DNA of 64,000 bases from Cellulomonas sp. P24. Lineage in GTDB: Bacteria > Actinomycetota > Actinomycetes > Actinomycetales > Cellulomonadaceae. The stretch lies in the NCBI RefSeq assembly GCF_024704385.1, contig NZ_JAJDFX010000002.1:3472001-3536000 (forward strand). Direction: 5' to 3'. The notes under the pieces are model-generated. The model was not told where the DNA came from, searched no databases, and saw nothing but the letters and a program-made list of their open reading frames with translations. The position numbers were made by a program, and so were the translations under genes. Shown here piece by piece: positions 1 through 8,973 of this stretch. Positions within the stretch are counted from its first letter, which is position 1. Each line of letters starts with the position of its first letter.

Positions 1-668
1 CCCGGGTCGCCGGCTCGCTCGGCCACCAGGATCTGCCAGTCGTCCTTGGAGCCGCCGATGGCGAGATCACCGCCGAGCTCGACCAGGACGTCGCAGCCGT
101 AGCGCCCATGCAGCTCGGCGGCCGCCCGGTCGGCGGTCTGTGCCTTGGCCGAGGCGCCGAGATCGAGCGCGCACCCGGCAGGCACGGTCAGCAGTCCGGT
201 GGCGCCGTCGAGCCGGACGTCCTCCCAGCGGGGCCGGTGCGCCGAGCGGGGTCCGACGTCTCCCGGGTCGTCCCTGACGAGGAAGATGTCCCGGTCGTAG
301 CCGAGGTGCACGAGGTCGTGGCCGAGGGTCGGGTCGACGGCACCACCCGACCACGCGGCCTCGCCGAGGGCCGTGGCGACGAGATCGACGAGGGTGCGGG
401 AGACCACGACCGGTCGGCCCGCGTGCGCGTTCGCGCGGCTGAGCTCGGAGTCGGGGCGGAACCTGCTCGACGCGACGTCGACGCGTCGCATCATGGCCCT
501 CAGGTCGGTCGCGGCCGGGAGAAGGGCGTCCGGGTCCGTCACGACCAGGCGCACGGTGCAGCTCCAGTCCTGCCAGGTCGTCGTCGGGAGCTCCACCCCG
601 CGGGGTCGGGTCGATCGGTTCTGCTGCGGGGGCTCGGCCGACCGAGTGGGAGCCTCGCGGGGCGTCAT
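1..668 (-). CDS. apbE: FAD:protein FMN transferase, ApbE family (partial, 3' end beyond window)
   Basis: The family covalently attaches FMN from FAD to a Thr/Ser of target proteins outside the cytoplasmic membrane, usually redox proteins with FMN-binding domains. About 222 residues are visible. Family blocks are RPDSELSRAN at 71-80, a DPTLG at 112-116, LDLGASAKAQTADR at 168-181 (the usual LDLGGIAKG-DRA block) and ELGGDLAIGG at 197-206. The first 30 residues are Pro/Arg-rich with no signal peptide or lipobox. The ATG overlaps the TGA of the small upstream gene (ATGA), so translation is probably coupled. The gene runs off the left edge, so the C-terminal metal-binding part cannot be judged. Family assignment is firm; the substrate is unknown and no FMN-binding-domain protein is visible in the window. 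Confidence 0.88.
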   Translation of the reverse strand, partial: MTPREAPTRSAEPPQQNRSTRPRGVELPTTTWQDWSCTVRLVVTDPDALLPAATDLRAMMRRVDVASSRFRPDSELSRANAHAGRPVVVSRTLVDLVATALGEAAWSGGAVDPTLGHDLVHLGYDRDIFLVRDDPGDVGPRSAHRPRWEDVRLDGATGLLTVPAGCALDLGASAKAQTADRAAAELHGRYGCDVLVELGGDLAIGGSKDDWQILVAERAGDP

Positions 669-913
669 GATCCGTGGGTCCCGGCATTGCTCTGGGTGGT
701 CGTGCTTCCGCTCGTGACCGACGACGCGCCCGCTGTCGTGCTGGTCGTCGAGCTCGTCGTGGTCGAGGTGGTCGTCCCGGTTCCGGTCGTGGACTGGCCG
801 AGGCTGCCGGTGGTGGCCGTGACGCCGACGTACGCCATGACGCCGGCCAGCGCCCCGCCCAGGGCGATGTTGAGCGGGCGGATGAAGGGGTTCGGGTGTC
901 GGTTGCTGCTCAT
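665..913 (-). CDS. Small Ser/Thr-rich single-pass membrane protein, 82 aa
   Basis: No family recognised. After a short polar N-terminus there is one hydrophobic segment at about residues 12-32 (PLNIALGGALAGVMAYVGV). It is followed by a 50-residue tail made almost only of Thr, Ser, Gly and Ala, like a cell-wall-spanning or linker region. The tail contains no FMN-binding domain and no clear S/T-G-A-T/S flavinylation motif. ATG at 913 has a G-rich upstream stretch (GGTGGGGGC) as possible ribosome binding site. Its TGA overlaps the apbE start by 4 bp, so the two proteins are probably made together. It could be a membrane anchor or leader for the flavin-transfer system, or a protein that lost its FMN-binding domain. 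Both are inference. Confidence 0.6.
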   Translation of the reverse strand: MSSNRHPNPFIRPLNIALGGALAGVMAYVGVTATTGSLGQSTTGTGTTTSTTTSSTTSTTAGASSVTSGSTTTQSNAGTHGS

Positions 914-1022
914 GCCCCCACCATGGTCGCTCGCCCTGGAGGAGGGCCGGACGTTCCGTATGGACGGGCTGTGAACGGGTGGGCGAGCGCCGGACGGATC
1001 CTGCGTGCAGGCCTCGGTGACG

Positions 1023-1568
1023 TCAGGCGTGCCGGCCGGTCGGTGCGTGCACAGTGGGGAGGGTGCGCTGCATCTCGAGCTCGCGCCGGCTCGGCGCGAG
1101 GTCGTACGGCGCCGAGACACCTGTGAAGGTGAACCCTCGACGCTCGTAGAAGGCGATCGCGCGGGTGTTGTCCTCGTGGACGTGCAGCGACAGCGTGCTG
1201 CCGTGTCCACGCGCCCAGTCCTCGACCGCGTCGAGGAGGGCGTCGGCGACCCCGGCCGCGCGACCCCGACTGCCCGGCGCGACGTAGACACCGACCAGGA
1301 GCGGCCCCGTCGACCCGAAGCCGCCGAGGAACCCGCCCATGGTGCCGATCCACCGCCCCGTGATCGTGTCGATCGCCACGACGGCGGTCGTGCCGGGCCC
1401 GTCGCCCCGCGCGGCGCGGATGCGCCACTCGGGCTCGGGACGTGAGAGCGCCGCCTCGACCGTCTCGCCGTACGCCAGCGGGGTGTCGGCGAGCATCTCG
1501 AGGCGGAGGTCGCGGACGTTCTGCCAGTCGGCCTCGGAGGTGCGCCTGACGATGAAGGGCGGCGTCAT
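1023..1568 (-). CDS. GNAT family N-acetyltransferase
   Basis: 181-residue single-domain GNAT protein. GNATs transfer an acyl group from acyl-CoA to an amine. The sequence opens with the typical FIVRRTSEADWQNVRDLRLEML and has the acyl-CoA-binding beta-strand/loop block LLVGVYVAPGSRGRAAGVADALL at about 105-127. Near the C-terminus is the NTRAIAFYERRGF block that closes the fold. The pyrophosphate loop (GSRGRAAG) departs a little from Q/RxxGxG/A. Substrate cannot be predicted. It lies 59 bp downstream of gltD on the same strand and may be co-transcribed with it. The ATG at 1568 gives the usual family length. Confidence 0.88.
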   Translation of the reverse strand: MTPPFIVRRTSEADWQNVRDLRLEMLADTPLAYGETVEAALSRPEPEWRIRAARGDGPGTTAVVAIDTITGRWIGTMGGFLGGFGSTGPLLVGVYVAPGSRGRAAGVADALLDAVEDWARGHGSTLSLHVHEDNTRAIAFYERRGFTFTGVSAPYDLAPSRRELEMQRTLPTVHAPTGRHA

Positions 1569-1627
1569 GCGCCGAGGCTATGCCGAGGCGCGCCGTGCCC
1601 GCGACGGGATATCGCCAGCCTGGACCG

Positions 1628-3130
1628 CTACGCGCGCATCGCCGTCGTGGTCGCCGTCACCGGGGCGGGGAGCTCGGTCTTGCCGGACAGGTACGTGTCC
1701 ACCGCGGCGGCCGCGGCACGCCCCTCGGCGATCGCCCACACGATCAGCGACTGACCGCGACCCGCGTCGCCCGCGACGAACACACCTGGGACCTCGGTCG
1801 CGAAGTCGTCGGACCGGGAGATCACACCGCGGGGTGTCAGCGAGACCCCGAACTGCTCGAGCAGGGGACCGTTCTCCGGACCGGTGAAGCCCATCGCGAG
1901 CAGCACGAGCTGTGCCGGGATCTCCCGTTCGGACCCGGCGACGGGTGTCGGTCGGCCGTCGACCATCGCGACGTCGGCGAGCCGGAGCGCGCGCACCTGG
2001 CCGGCGTCGTCGCCGAGCAGCTCCTGGGTGCTCACGGCGTAGATCCGCTCGCCGCCCTCCTCGTGCGCGCTCGTGACCTTGTAGAGCAGCGGGTAGGTCG
2101 GCCACGGCTGGGCGTCGGGCCGCTCCTGCGGTGGTCGCGGCATGATCTCGAGCTGGGTCACGGACCGGGCGCCCTGGCGGATCGCGGTCCCGACGCAGTC
2201 CGCGCCGGTGTCACCTCCCCCGATCACGACGACGTCCTTGCCCGTCGCGACCGGGAGCCCGGGCAGGTCGGCGTCGGCCAGCCCGGCGTCGTCGAGCGGG
2301 GTCCGGATGGCCACCCGGTTCGCCGGGGGCAGGTACTCCATGGCCTGGAGCACGCCGGTGAGCGCGCGTCCGGGCACCGGGAGGTCGCGGGGGGTGGTGG
2401 ACCCGACGGCAAGCACCACGGCGTCGTAGCGCTCGAGGAGCTCGGTGCCGGTCACGTCGCGGCCGACCTCGATCCCGGGGCGGAACCGTGTGCCCTCGGC
2501 GCGCATCTGGTCGAGGCGACGGTCGATGTGCCGCTTCTCCATCTTGAACTCGGGGATCCCGTAGCGAAGGAGGCCGCCGATCCGGTCCGCCCGCTCGTAC
2601 ACGGCCACCGTGTGCCCGACCCGGGTCAGCTGCTGGGCGGCGGCCAGGCCGGCCGGACCCGAACCGACGACGGCGACGCTCTTGCCGGTGAGCCACTGCG
2701 GGACCTGCGGGGTGATGAGCCCGCGGTCCCAGGCCTCGTCGATGATCGAGACCTCGACGTTCTTGATCGTGACGGGTGGCTGGTTGATCCCCAGCACACA
2801 GCTCGCCTCGCACGGTGCCGGGCACAGCCGACCGGTGAACTCCGGGAAGTTGTTGGTCGTGTGCAGCCGGTCGGCGGCGTCGGCCCACTGCCCGCGCCAG
2901 GTGAGGTCGTTCCAGTCCGGGATGAGGTTCCCGAGTGGGCAGGCCGAGTGGCAGAACGGGACGCCGCAGTCCATGCAACGGCCGGCCTGACGCCCGAGGA
3001 CCCCGAGGTCGTCCGGGTGGCCGGCGCGGTGCTCGTGCACCTCTCGCCAGTCGAGGATCCGCACCGGGACCGGTCGGTCGGTCGGCAGCTCACGCTCGCG
3101 CGTCGTCAGGAATCCGCGGGGGTCAGCCAC
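1628..3130 (-). CDS. gltD: Glutamate synthase (NADPH) small subunit
   Basis: 500-residue beta subunit of NADPH-GOGAT. It oxidises NADPH through FAD and passes electrons via [4Fe-4S] clusters to the large subunit GltB, which makes two glutamates from glutamine and 2-oxoglutarate. The N-terminal ferredoxin-like part has cysteines 52, 55, 60, 64 and 103, 107, 111 in the family spacing (CMDCGVPFC, CPAPCEASC). The FAD dinucleotide fold VVGSGPAGLAAA follows at about 154-165, and the NADPH site VVIGGGDTGADCVG is near 300. I chose GTG at 3130 because it has GGAGG 8 nt upstream and gives the expected VADPRGF N-terminus; a frame extension to 3163 lacks support. gltB is normally adjacent but is not beside it: the gene upstream is a divergent ABC permease and the one downstream is a GNAT. 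Confidence 0.95.
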   Translation of the reverse strand: MADPRGFLTTRERELPTDRPVPVRILDWREVHEHRAGHPDDLGVLGRQAGRCMDCGVPFCHSACPLGNLIPDWNDLTWRGQWADAADRLHTTNNFPEFTGRLCPAPCEASCVLGINQPPVTIKNVEVSIIDEAWDRGLITPQVPQWLTGKSVAVVGSGPAGLAAAQQLTRVGHTVAVYERADRIGGLLRYGIPEFKMEKRHIDRRLDQMRAEGTRFRPGIEVGRDVTGTELLERYDAVVLAVGSTTPRDLPVPGRALTGVLQAMEYLPPANRVAIRTPLDDAGLADADLPGLPVATGKDVVVIGGGDTGADCVGTAIRQGARSVTQLEIMPRPPQERPDAQPWPTYPLLYKVTSAHEEGGERIYAVSTQELLGDDAGQVRALRLADVAMVDGRPTPVAGSEREIPAQLVLLAMGFTGPENGPLLEQFGVSLTPRGVISRSDDFATEVPGVFVAGDAGRGQSLIVWAIAEGRAAAAAVDTYLSGKTELPAPVTATTTAMRA

Positions 3131-3396
3131 GTTCCACCTCCAGGTTCCGGGCCCGGGCCACATCTGCCGCGGGATCGATCAGCACGCCATGGTGCGCGCC
3201 GTGGTGCGCGCCGCGAGGTGTCGTGCGCGATCAGGGCGGTGGGGTGCGACGAACGGTGGTCCGGCGCTCGTCACGCAGGTTCCGCGCGAGTCCCGAGGAG
3301 TCTAGGCCGAGGGTTCGGACCACTCGGTGGATCGAACGTCCCGACCTGGAGCACGACACCGTGTCGGGAAGCGCTGACCGCCGGTGCCGGGTACGG

Positions 3397-3402
3397 CAGA
3401 CT
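3397..3402 (+). promoter_or_regulatory. Candidate leaderless -10 element (CAGACT) for the ABC permease gene
   Basis: CAGACT ends 6 nt before the ATG at 3409, with no ribosome binding site between. It is one mismatch from TANNNT. The 278-bp divergent region to gltD (3131-3408) shows no ORF of its own. Confidence 0.4.
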
Positions 3403-3408
3403 GGCGCG

Positions 3409-6282
3409 ATGGCGACGCTCGTACCCCGGCGACTCGCCTCCCGGCTCGCGGTCTACGCCGCGATCGGGCTGGTGGCGGCGGTCACCAGCGGGTTCGTGAC
3501 CGCAGCCACGTCCGCTCTCGCGACGGCGCGGGTGACCGGCGCCAGGAGCCTCCTCGCCCACGCGCCCGCGGACGCGGCCTCGGTCGTCGTGACGACGCAC
3601 CTGTCGGACTCGCCGACGGCGCAGGACGCCGCGGTCGAGGCGCTCGTCGCGCGACAGCTCGCCGGCGTGCCGGTCACCGTGACTCGTACCACGACGGCTG
3701 CGCCGCTGACGACCACCACCGGCCCTCGCGTGCTCGTCGGGTCCGACGCCGCGATCAGGTCCGTCGCGCACCTGGTGGCAGGCACCTGGCCGACGACGCC
3801 ACCCGACGCCGGCACCGTGCCGGCAGCCGTCCAGGCGGACGCCGCTGCTGCGCTGCACCTGCAGGTCGGCGACGCGCTCGTGGTCCCTGGTCCTCCGGCC
3901 CCCGTGACGCTCGTGATCAGCGGGACCTGGCGGGCCGACGACCCCACCGCCGTCCGCTGGTACGGGGACTCCGCCGTCGCCTCGGGCTACTCGGACGGTG
4001 ACCTGGGACCGTTCATCGTCGACGAGACCGCGATGGCGTCCCTCCCGACCAGCGTCTACGCGCGCTGGGTGATCGCGCCGGTGGTCCCGGAGACGACGGC
4101 GCGATCGCTGGCCAGGCTCGCGGGTGCTGCGACGGTCGACTCCCTGTCGACGGCGATCACGCGAGCCGGCTCCATCAGCGACCAGTCGACGACGGTCACC
4201 GGGGGCCTCGCCGCGACGGCCGCACGGGCGACCCGCGTCGTCCAGGCCGCCGCAGTGATCGCGATGCTCCCGACGCTCCTCGTCGGCATCGTCGCGCTGA
4301 TCACGTTCGTCCAGCTGGCAGGCCTGCTCGCGTCCACCCGGACGGGCGAGACGACGACCCTGCGCGCGCGGGGCACCTCGGTCGGTCAGCTGACGCGGTG
4401 GGCCGTCGCGGAGTCCGCGGTCGTCGTCGTCCCCGCCGTGCTGGTCGGCTGGGTGCTGGCGGGCGCCGGGGCCGCCGCGCGTGGTCCGGTGGCTCTGGTC
4501 GCGCTGCTCGCGGTGGCGGTGACGAGCGCGCGCGCCCACGCCGCGGTGCGCGAGCTCGGACCGTCACGGGAGCGGTGGCGCGTCCTCGGAGTCCTGCTCG
4601 TCCTGGTCGTGCTCGTCGCGGCGGCCCTGGCCAGCTGGCAGCTCCGACTCGGCGAGGGCGGTGCGCTCGCGGGCTGGGCCGCACCGCTCACCTTGGTGTC
4701 GTTGTGCCTCGTCGGCGCCGGGCTGCTCGGCCCGATCGCGGCGTTGGTGGCACGTCGCCTCGCGTCGCTGCGGGCGCTGGCCCCGGTGCTCGCGGCCCGC
4801 CAGGTCGCGCGGCAGGTGCGCGTGTTCGCCGTGGTGACACTTGTCCTCGCGCTCGCGAGCGGTGGGGTGACCCTGGCGGCCGCGCTCGCAGCGACCGCGT
4901 CCGCCGTCGACGCGCGCACGAGCGCCTCGATGGTCGGGACCGACGTGCGCGTGCGGCTCGCCGTGCTCGGTGTGGTGTCCGGGCGCTCGGTGCCGATCAC
5001 CGCGGCGCCCTACGCGGCCATCGCCGGCGTCGACAACGCCGCCGTCGTGCTGGCGACGACCGCGTCGATCGGCAGCGACCGCGTCGACGTCGTCGCTGCT
5101 GCCGCCGATGCGGTGCCGGCGGTCATGGTGGACGGCGCCGCGGTCGACGGCCACGCACTCCTCGGGTCGGCGCCCCGGGCCGCCCTGCCGACGCTCGCCG
5201 CGTCGGAGGTCGTGCTCGACGTCGCCGTGGACCCTGAAGCCGTCCACCGAACAGGGCAGGTCGCCGTGTCCGCGTGGGTGATGGACACGCAGGGTGCGCT
5301 CGCCCAGGTGGAGCTCGGCAGCGTCGAGGTCGCCGAGGCGGCACGTGGGCCGGTGCGGCTCAGCGGGGCGCTCCCGCCCGGTGCCGGGGCCTGGTCGCTC
5401 CTGGCGGTCGACGCCGATCTCGTGGGCTCGCCGGGGCGCGACCTGCAGGTGTCGTTCACCGGGGCCACCCCGCTCGACCCGGTCACCGTCTCGTCGTCCG
5501 CGACGCACGGCCGCTCGATGGCGGTGTCGGTGCCCGCGGCCCGGCTGCCGATCATCGTCTCCGACGCGCTCGCCCGTCGGAGCGACCTCTCCGTCGGCTC
5601 CCGGGTGACCGTGGACGTCTCTGCCGGGCTCCCGGTCAACGCCGTCGTCACCGGGACCGTCGCGCAGGTCCCTGGTGCCGGGAACCCGCTCGCCGTCATG
5701 GCCGACCTCCCGACGCTCGACGCGACGCTTCTCGCCGGTGGGGGACCGGTGCTCCAGCCGGCCGAGATCTGGATCGCGACGGCCGACCCGGCAGCCGTGA
5801 GCCGGGAGTCGTCGATGGTGTCCCGCGTGCCGAGCCACGTGACGACGGCGGCCACGGTGTCCGTCCGCCCGGTGCTGGACCCGGTCGGTCGGGTCATGTG
5901 GGCGGGTGTGCTCAGCTCGGCCGTGAGCGCGCTGATCGCCCTCGCAGCGGTGGCGGTGACCCTGGTGCGGAGCCAGCGGCACGGGACCGCCGTGCTCCGG
6001 GCGTCGGGGATGTCGAGCGGTGCGCAGATGCGGTTGCGTGCGGCGGAGCTCGTCGGCGTGAGCGTCTTCGGGATCGCCGTCGGCGCGCTGGCGGGGGTCG
6101 GCGCGGCCCGGCTGAGCGTCGCCGAGCTCGCCAGGGCCGCGGTGCCCGGGGCGCAGATCGCCGCGATCGTGCCCGGATGGGGCGCGACGGTCCTGCCCCT
6201 CACCTTCCTCGTGGCAGGTCTCGTCGTGATCGCCGGCGGTTACGTGTGGGCGGTCCGCAGGTCGACGGCGGGCGGCTCATGA
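3409..6282 (+). CDS. ABC transporter permease, FtsX/MacB type (permease 1)
   Basis: 957-residue integral membrane protein with two FtsX-like cores. It has an N-terminal membrane segment at about 10-35 and a long extracytoplasmic part. A first group of membrane helices lies at about 280-430, with ITFVQLAGLLASTRTGE, where FtsX-family permeases contact the ATPase. A second extracytoplasmic part is followed by a C-terminal helix group at about 827-950. Such permeases, with MacB/LolD-type ATPases, act mechanically on periplasmic or cell-wall substrates, or export lipids, peptides or drugs, rather than forming a channel. Start ATG at 3409 fits the leaderless promoter; the open frame continues upstream without a better start. 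Its stop overlaps the next permease (ATGA). The substrate is unknown. Confidence 0.85.
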   Translation: MATLVPRRLASRLAVYAAIGLVAAVTSGFVTAATSALATARVTGARSLLAHAPADAASVVVTTHLSDSPTAQDAAVEALVARQLAGVPVTVTRTTTAAPLTTTTGPRVLVGSDAAIRSVAHLVAGTWPTTPPDAGTVPAAVQADAAAALHLQVGDALVVPGPPAPVTLVISGTWRADDPTAVRWYGDSAVASGYSDGDLGPFIVDETAMASLPTSVYARWVIAPVVPETTARSLARLAGAATVDSLSTAITRAGSISDQSTTVTGGLAATAARATRVVQAAAVIAMLPTLLVGIVALITFVQLAGLLASTRTGETTTLRARGTSVGQLTRWAVAESAVVVVPAVLVGWVLAGAGAAARGPVALVALLAVAVTSARAHAAVRELGPSRERWRVLGVLLVLVVLVAAALASWQLRLGEGGALAGWAAPLTLVSLCLVGAGLLGPIAALVARRLASLRALAPVLAARQVARQVRVFAVVTLVLALASGGVTLAAALAATASAVDARTSASMVGTDVRVRLAVLGVVSGRSVPITAAPYAAIAGVDNAAVVLATTASIGSDRVDVVAAAADAVPAVMVDGAAVDGHALLGSAPRAALPTLAASEVVLDVAVDPEAVHRTGQVAVSAWVMDTQGALAQVELGSVEVAEAARGPVRLSGALPPGAGAWSLLAVDADLVGSPGRDLQVSFTGATPLDPVTVSSSATHGRSMAVSVPAARLPIIVSDALARRSDLSVGSRVTVDVSAGLPVNAVVTGTVAQVPGAGNPLAVMADLPTLDATLLAGGGPVLQPAEIWIATADPAAVSRESSMVSRVPSHVTTAATVSVRPVLDPVGRVMWAGVLSSAVSALIALAAVAVTLVRSQRHGTAVLRASGMSSGAQMRLRAAELVGVSVFGIAVGALAGVGAARLSVAELARAAVPGAQIAAIVPGWGATVLPLTFLVAGLVVIAGGYVWAVRRSTAGGS

Positions 6283-8969
6283 CGCGCTTCGGCATGATCC
6301 GACTCACCGCACGGACCGCACGGACCGCCGCCGGTCCCGGCGCGTTCCTCGCGCTGCTCGCCGTCGCGACCGCATGCCTCGTGGTCGCGGCCCCCGGCCC
6401 GGTCGAGGGGATGCTCACCGGTGCCATCCGGTACGACCTCAACGCGAACGCGAGCGCGGCGGAGCGCGAGGTCCGTGCCGACGGTGTCGGCGCGCTGCCG
6501 GTCGGTCCGTCGAGGGAGCCGTCTGCCGGCGGGCTGTCGCCGGGGGCCGACGCCGTCTGGGGTGCCCTGGAGGACCAGCTCGGCGAGCTGCACGCCTCGA
6601 TGGGACCGACGCTGCGCGCCTCGGTCGGACCGGCCCAGTTCACGACGGTCACCGACGCGGTCACGGCCTCGACCCTGCCCGGCGAGCCTCCGGCGCAGGT
6701 GACCGAGCTCGCGCTGGGCGCCGATCCGCGCTTCGCCGACAGGATCCGGCTCGACTCCGGGCAGCTTCCCGACGTGGTCGTCGACGGCGGGGACGTGGAC
6801 GTCGTGCTCTCGACGGCGTGTGCGACGGCCGCCGAGTGGCACGTCGGCGACCGTCGGTCCCTGACGACGCCGAGCGGTACCCGCGTCGTGCGGCTGAGCG
6901 GCACCTTCACCCCGCTGGACCCCACCGACCCGTTCTGGACGCACACGTCGAGCCTCGTCCGTCCGTCGGTCGTCGCCGGTGTGAGCGGCTCGATCGTGAT
7001 CGTCCAGGGCTACGTCGCACCCGAGTCGTGGCCCGAGGTCGCGGCCATCGCCGCGCCGGTGCGCTCAAGCGTGTGGTTCCGCGTCGATCCGAGCACCGTC
7101 ACGATGGCGAACGCGGGCGCGCTCGTGGCCGAGATGCGCGCGTTCGAGAGCCAGACCCACGTCGTCAACCGTGAGGCCGACCCCTCGCAGCTCGGTGTGC
7201 TCCGGTTCTCCACCCGGGCGCCGGTTTTCATCGACGCGTCGGTCCGGCGGGACGTGGTCAGCCTGCAGCTGCTCGAGATGCTCGCGGCCGGGCCGGCGAG
7301 CGCGCTGCTGGCCGCCCTGGTCCTCGCCGCGCGACTGTTCGCCCGTCGGCTCGCTGTCGCGTCACGCGTCATGTCCGCGCGTGGCTCAGGTCGCCTCCGG
7401 CTCCGCGTCGTCACCGCCGTGAGCGCGCTCGCGTGGCTGGTGCCGGGCGCCGTCGTGGGGGTCCTTGCCGGTCGCACGCTCGGTGGGACGGCACCGGCAG
7501 GCTGGACGGTCGCGATCACGCTCGCGATCACCGCGCTCATGCCCGGTCTCGTCGCGGCCGGCAGGCGGGACACCCCGGAGGCCGGGTCGTTCCGGGTCCG
7601 GGTGATGGTGGAGCTCGGCGTCCTGACGGTGGCCGCGATGGCGGTCCTCGTCCTCGTGCGGAACGGTGCCGCGACGGCGTCGAGCACGGTGTCGTTGAAC
7701 CCGCTGCTCGTCGTCGGCCCACCGGTCGTGGCGCTCGCGTGCGCGATCGTGGCCCTGCGCATCCTGCCGGTCGCCCTGCGCGGGCTGGCGAGGCTCGGGC
7801 GACGACGCCTGGGGCTGACGGCGTTCCTCGGTGCGGCCCGGAGCGCCCGGACGGCGGCCGGTGGTGCGGCGACGATGATGGCGTTGTCCCTCGGTCTGTC
7901 GATCGCCGTGTTCTCGGGTTCGATCCTGTCCACGCTCACCACCGGGATCGAGACGTCGTCACGTCTCGCGTCCGGCGCCGACCTGCGGGTGAGCGCCTCC
8001 GCGCTCAGTGACGACCAGCTCCGGGCGATGGCCGCGGTGCCGGGGGTCCGCCGCCTCGCCGCCGTCTCCACCGACCGCGGCGTCGACCTGTCGGTCGGGG
8101 CGTCCCACGAGATCGTCAGCGTCCTGATCGTCGACACCGCGGCCCTGGACGTCGTGCAGGCGGGGGTGCCGGGCGGGATCGCCGTGCCGGCGTCGTTCAC
8201 CCGCACCGACGGAGGCGCCGTCCCGGTGATCCTGTCGCGCCGCACCGCCGATCTGGTCGGCGGCGAGCGGCTCTCCCTCGGTGGTCACGAGCTGACCGTG
8301 GCCGCCGTCGCGCCGAGCGTGACGTCCCTGTCGAACAGCACGACGTGGATCCTGGTGGATGCTGCCGTCGCTCCTGAGCTCCTCGCCGGCATCCCGTCGC
8401 CCGAGGTCGCGCTCGCGCGGCTCGACGGCACCGCGGGGCCGGACGAGGTCGCGCAGGCGGTGCGTCGTGCGGTCGGGTCCGAGCCGACGGTCACGACGCC
8501 GGCGGCCCTGACCGAGGCCCGGACGGCGAGCCCCGCCTTCATCGGGCTCCGGCGCGCGACGGCGGTGGCGATCGCGCTCTCCGGGATCTCCGGCGCGTTC
8601 GCGATCGTCATGACGCTCGTCCTGGGAGCCGCTGCGCGGTCCCGGCTCTTCGCCGCCCTGTCCGCGCTCGGTGCCACCCGCCGCGACGAGCGTGCCCTGA
8701 CGGTGTGGGAGGTCGCTCCGGTGACGGTCGCCGCCCTGGTCACGGGTGGTGGGGTGGGTGTCCTTCTGGCACGGATGATCGTCCCCGTCATGGATCTGCG
8801 GCCGTTCACGGGACTCGCCGGCACCGCGGCGACCGTGATCGACGTCCCGTCGACCGCGCTCTTCTCCGGGGCGTTCTGCGTCGTCGTCGTGCTCGCCGTC
8901 GCGCTGAGCACGGCGGTGCTCCGCGTGACGCGCGGTCGCCGCACCGTCCGCCCGATCGAGGAAGGATGA
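6279..8969 (+). CDS. ABC transporter permease, FtsX/MacB type (permease 2)
   Basis: 896-residue partner of permease 1, with which it shares a 4-bp overlap and probably a heterodimeric complex. A membrane segment lies at about 15-37, a large extracytoplasmic region follows, then helix groups at about 330-440 and 760-885 with FtsX-like character (IALSGISGAFAIVMTLVLGAA). The N-terminal extracytoplasmic domain is rich in Asp, Thr and Val. It contains one cysteine near residue 186 (STACATAAEW), not an obvious disulfide pair. It ends 4 bp before the ATG of the ATPase gene, which is preceded by GAAGGATGA. Translational coupling along all four genes suggests one complex with fixed stoichiometry. Substrate unknown. 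Confidence 0.85.
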   Translation: MTRFGMIRLTARTARTAAGPGAFLALLAVATACLVVAAPGPVEGMLTGAIRYDLNANASAAEREVRADGVGALPVGPSREPSAGGLSPGADAVWGALEDQLGELHASMGPTLRASVGPAQFTTVTDAVTASTLPGEPPAQVTELALGADPRFADRIRLDSGQLPDVVVDGGDVDVVLSTACATAAEWHVGDRRSLTTPSGTRVVRLSGTFTPLDPTDPFWTHTSSLVRPSVVAGVSGSIVIVQGYVAPESWPEVAAIAAPVRSSVWFRVDPSTVTMANAGALVAEMRAFESQTHVVNREADPSQLGVLRFSTRAPVFIDASVRRDVVSLQLLEMLAAGPASALLAALVLAARLFARRLAVASRVMSARGSGRLRLRVVTAVSALAWLVPGAVVGVLAGRTLGGTAPAGWTVAITLAITALMPGLVAAGRRDTPEAGSFRVRVMVELGVLTVAAMAVLVLVRNGAATASSTVSLNPLLVVGPPVVALACAIVALRILPVALRGLARLGRRRLGLTAFLGAARSARTAAGGAATMMALSLGLSIAVFSGSILSTLTTGIETSSRLASGADLRVSASALSDDQLRAMAAVPGVRRLAAVSTDRGVDLSVGASHEIVSVLIVDTAALDVVQAGVPGGIAVPASFTRTDGGAVPVILSRRTADLVGGERLSLGGHELTVAAVAPSVTSLSNSTTWILVDAAVAPELLAGIPSPEVALARLDGTAGPDEVAQAVRRAVGSEPTVTTPAALTEARTASPAFIGLRRATAVAIALSGISGAFAIVMTLVLGAAARSRLFAALSALGATRRDERALTVWEVAPVTVAALVTGGGVGVLLARMIVPVMDLRPFTGLAGTAATVIDVPSTALFSGAFCVVVVLAVALSTAVLRVTRGRRTVRPIEEG

Positions 8970-8973
8970 CCCC

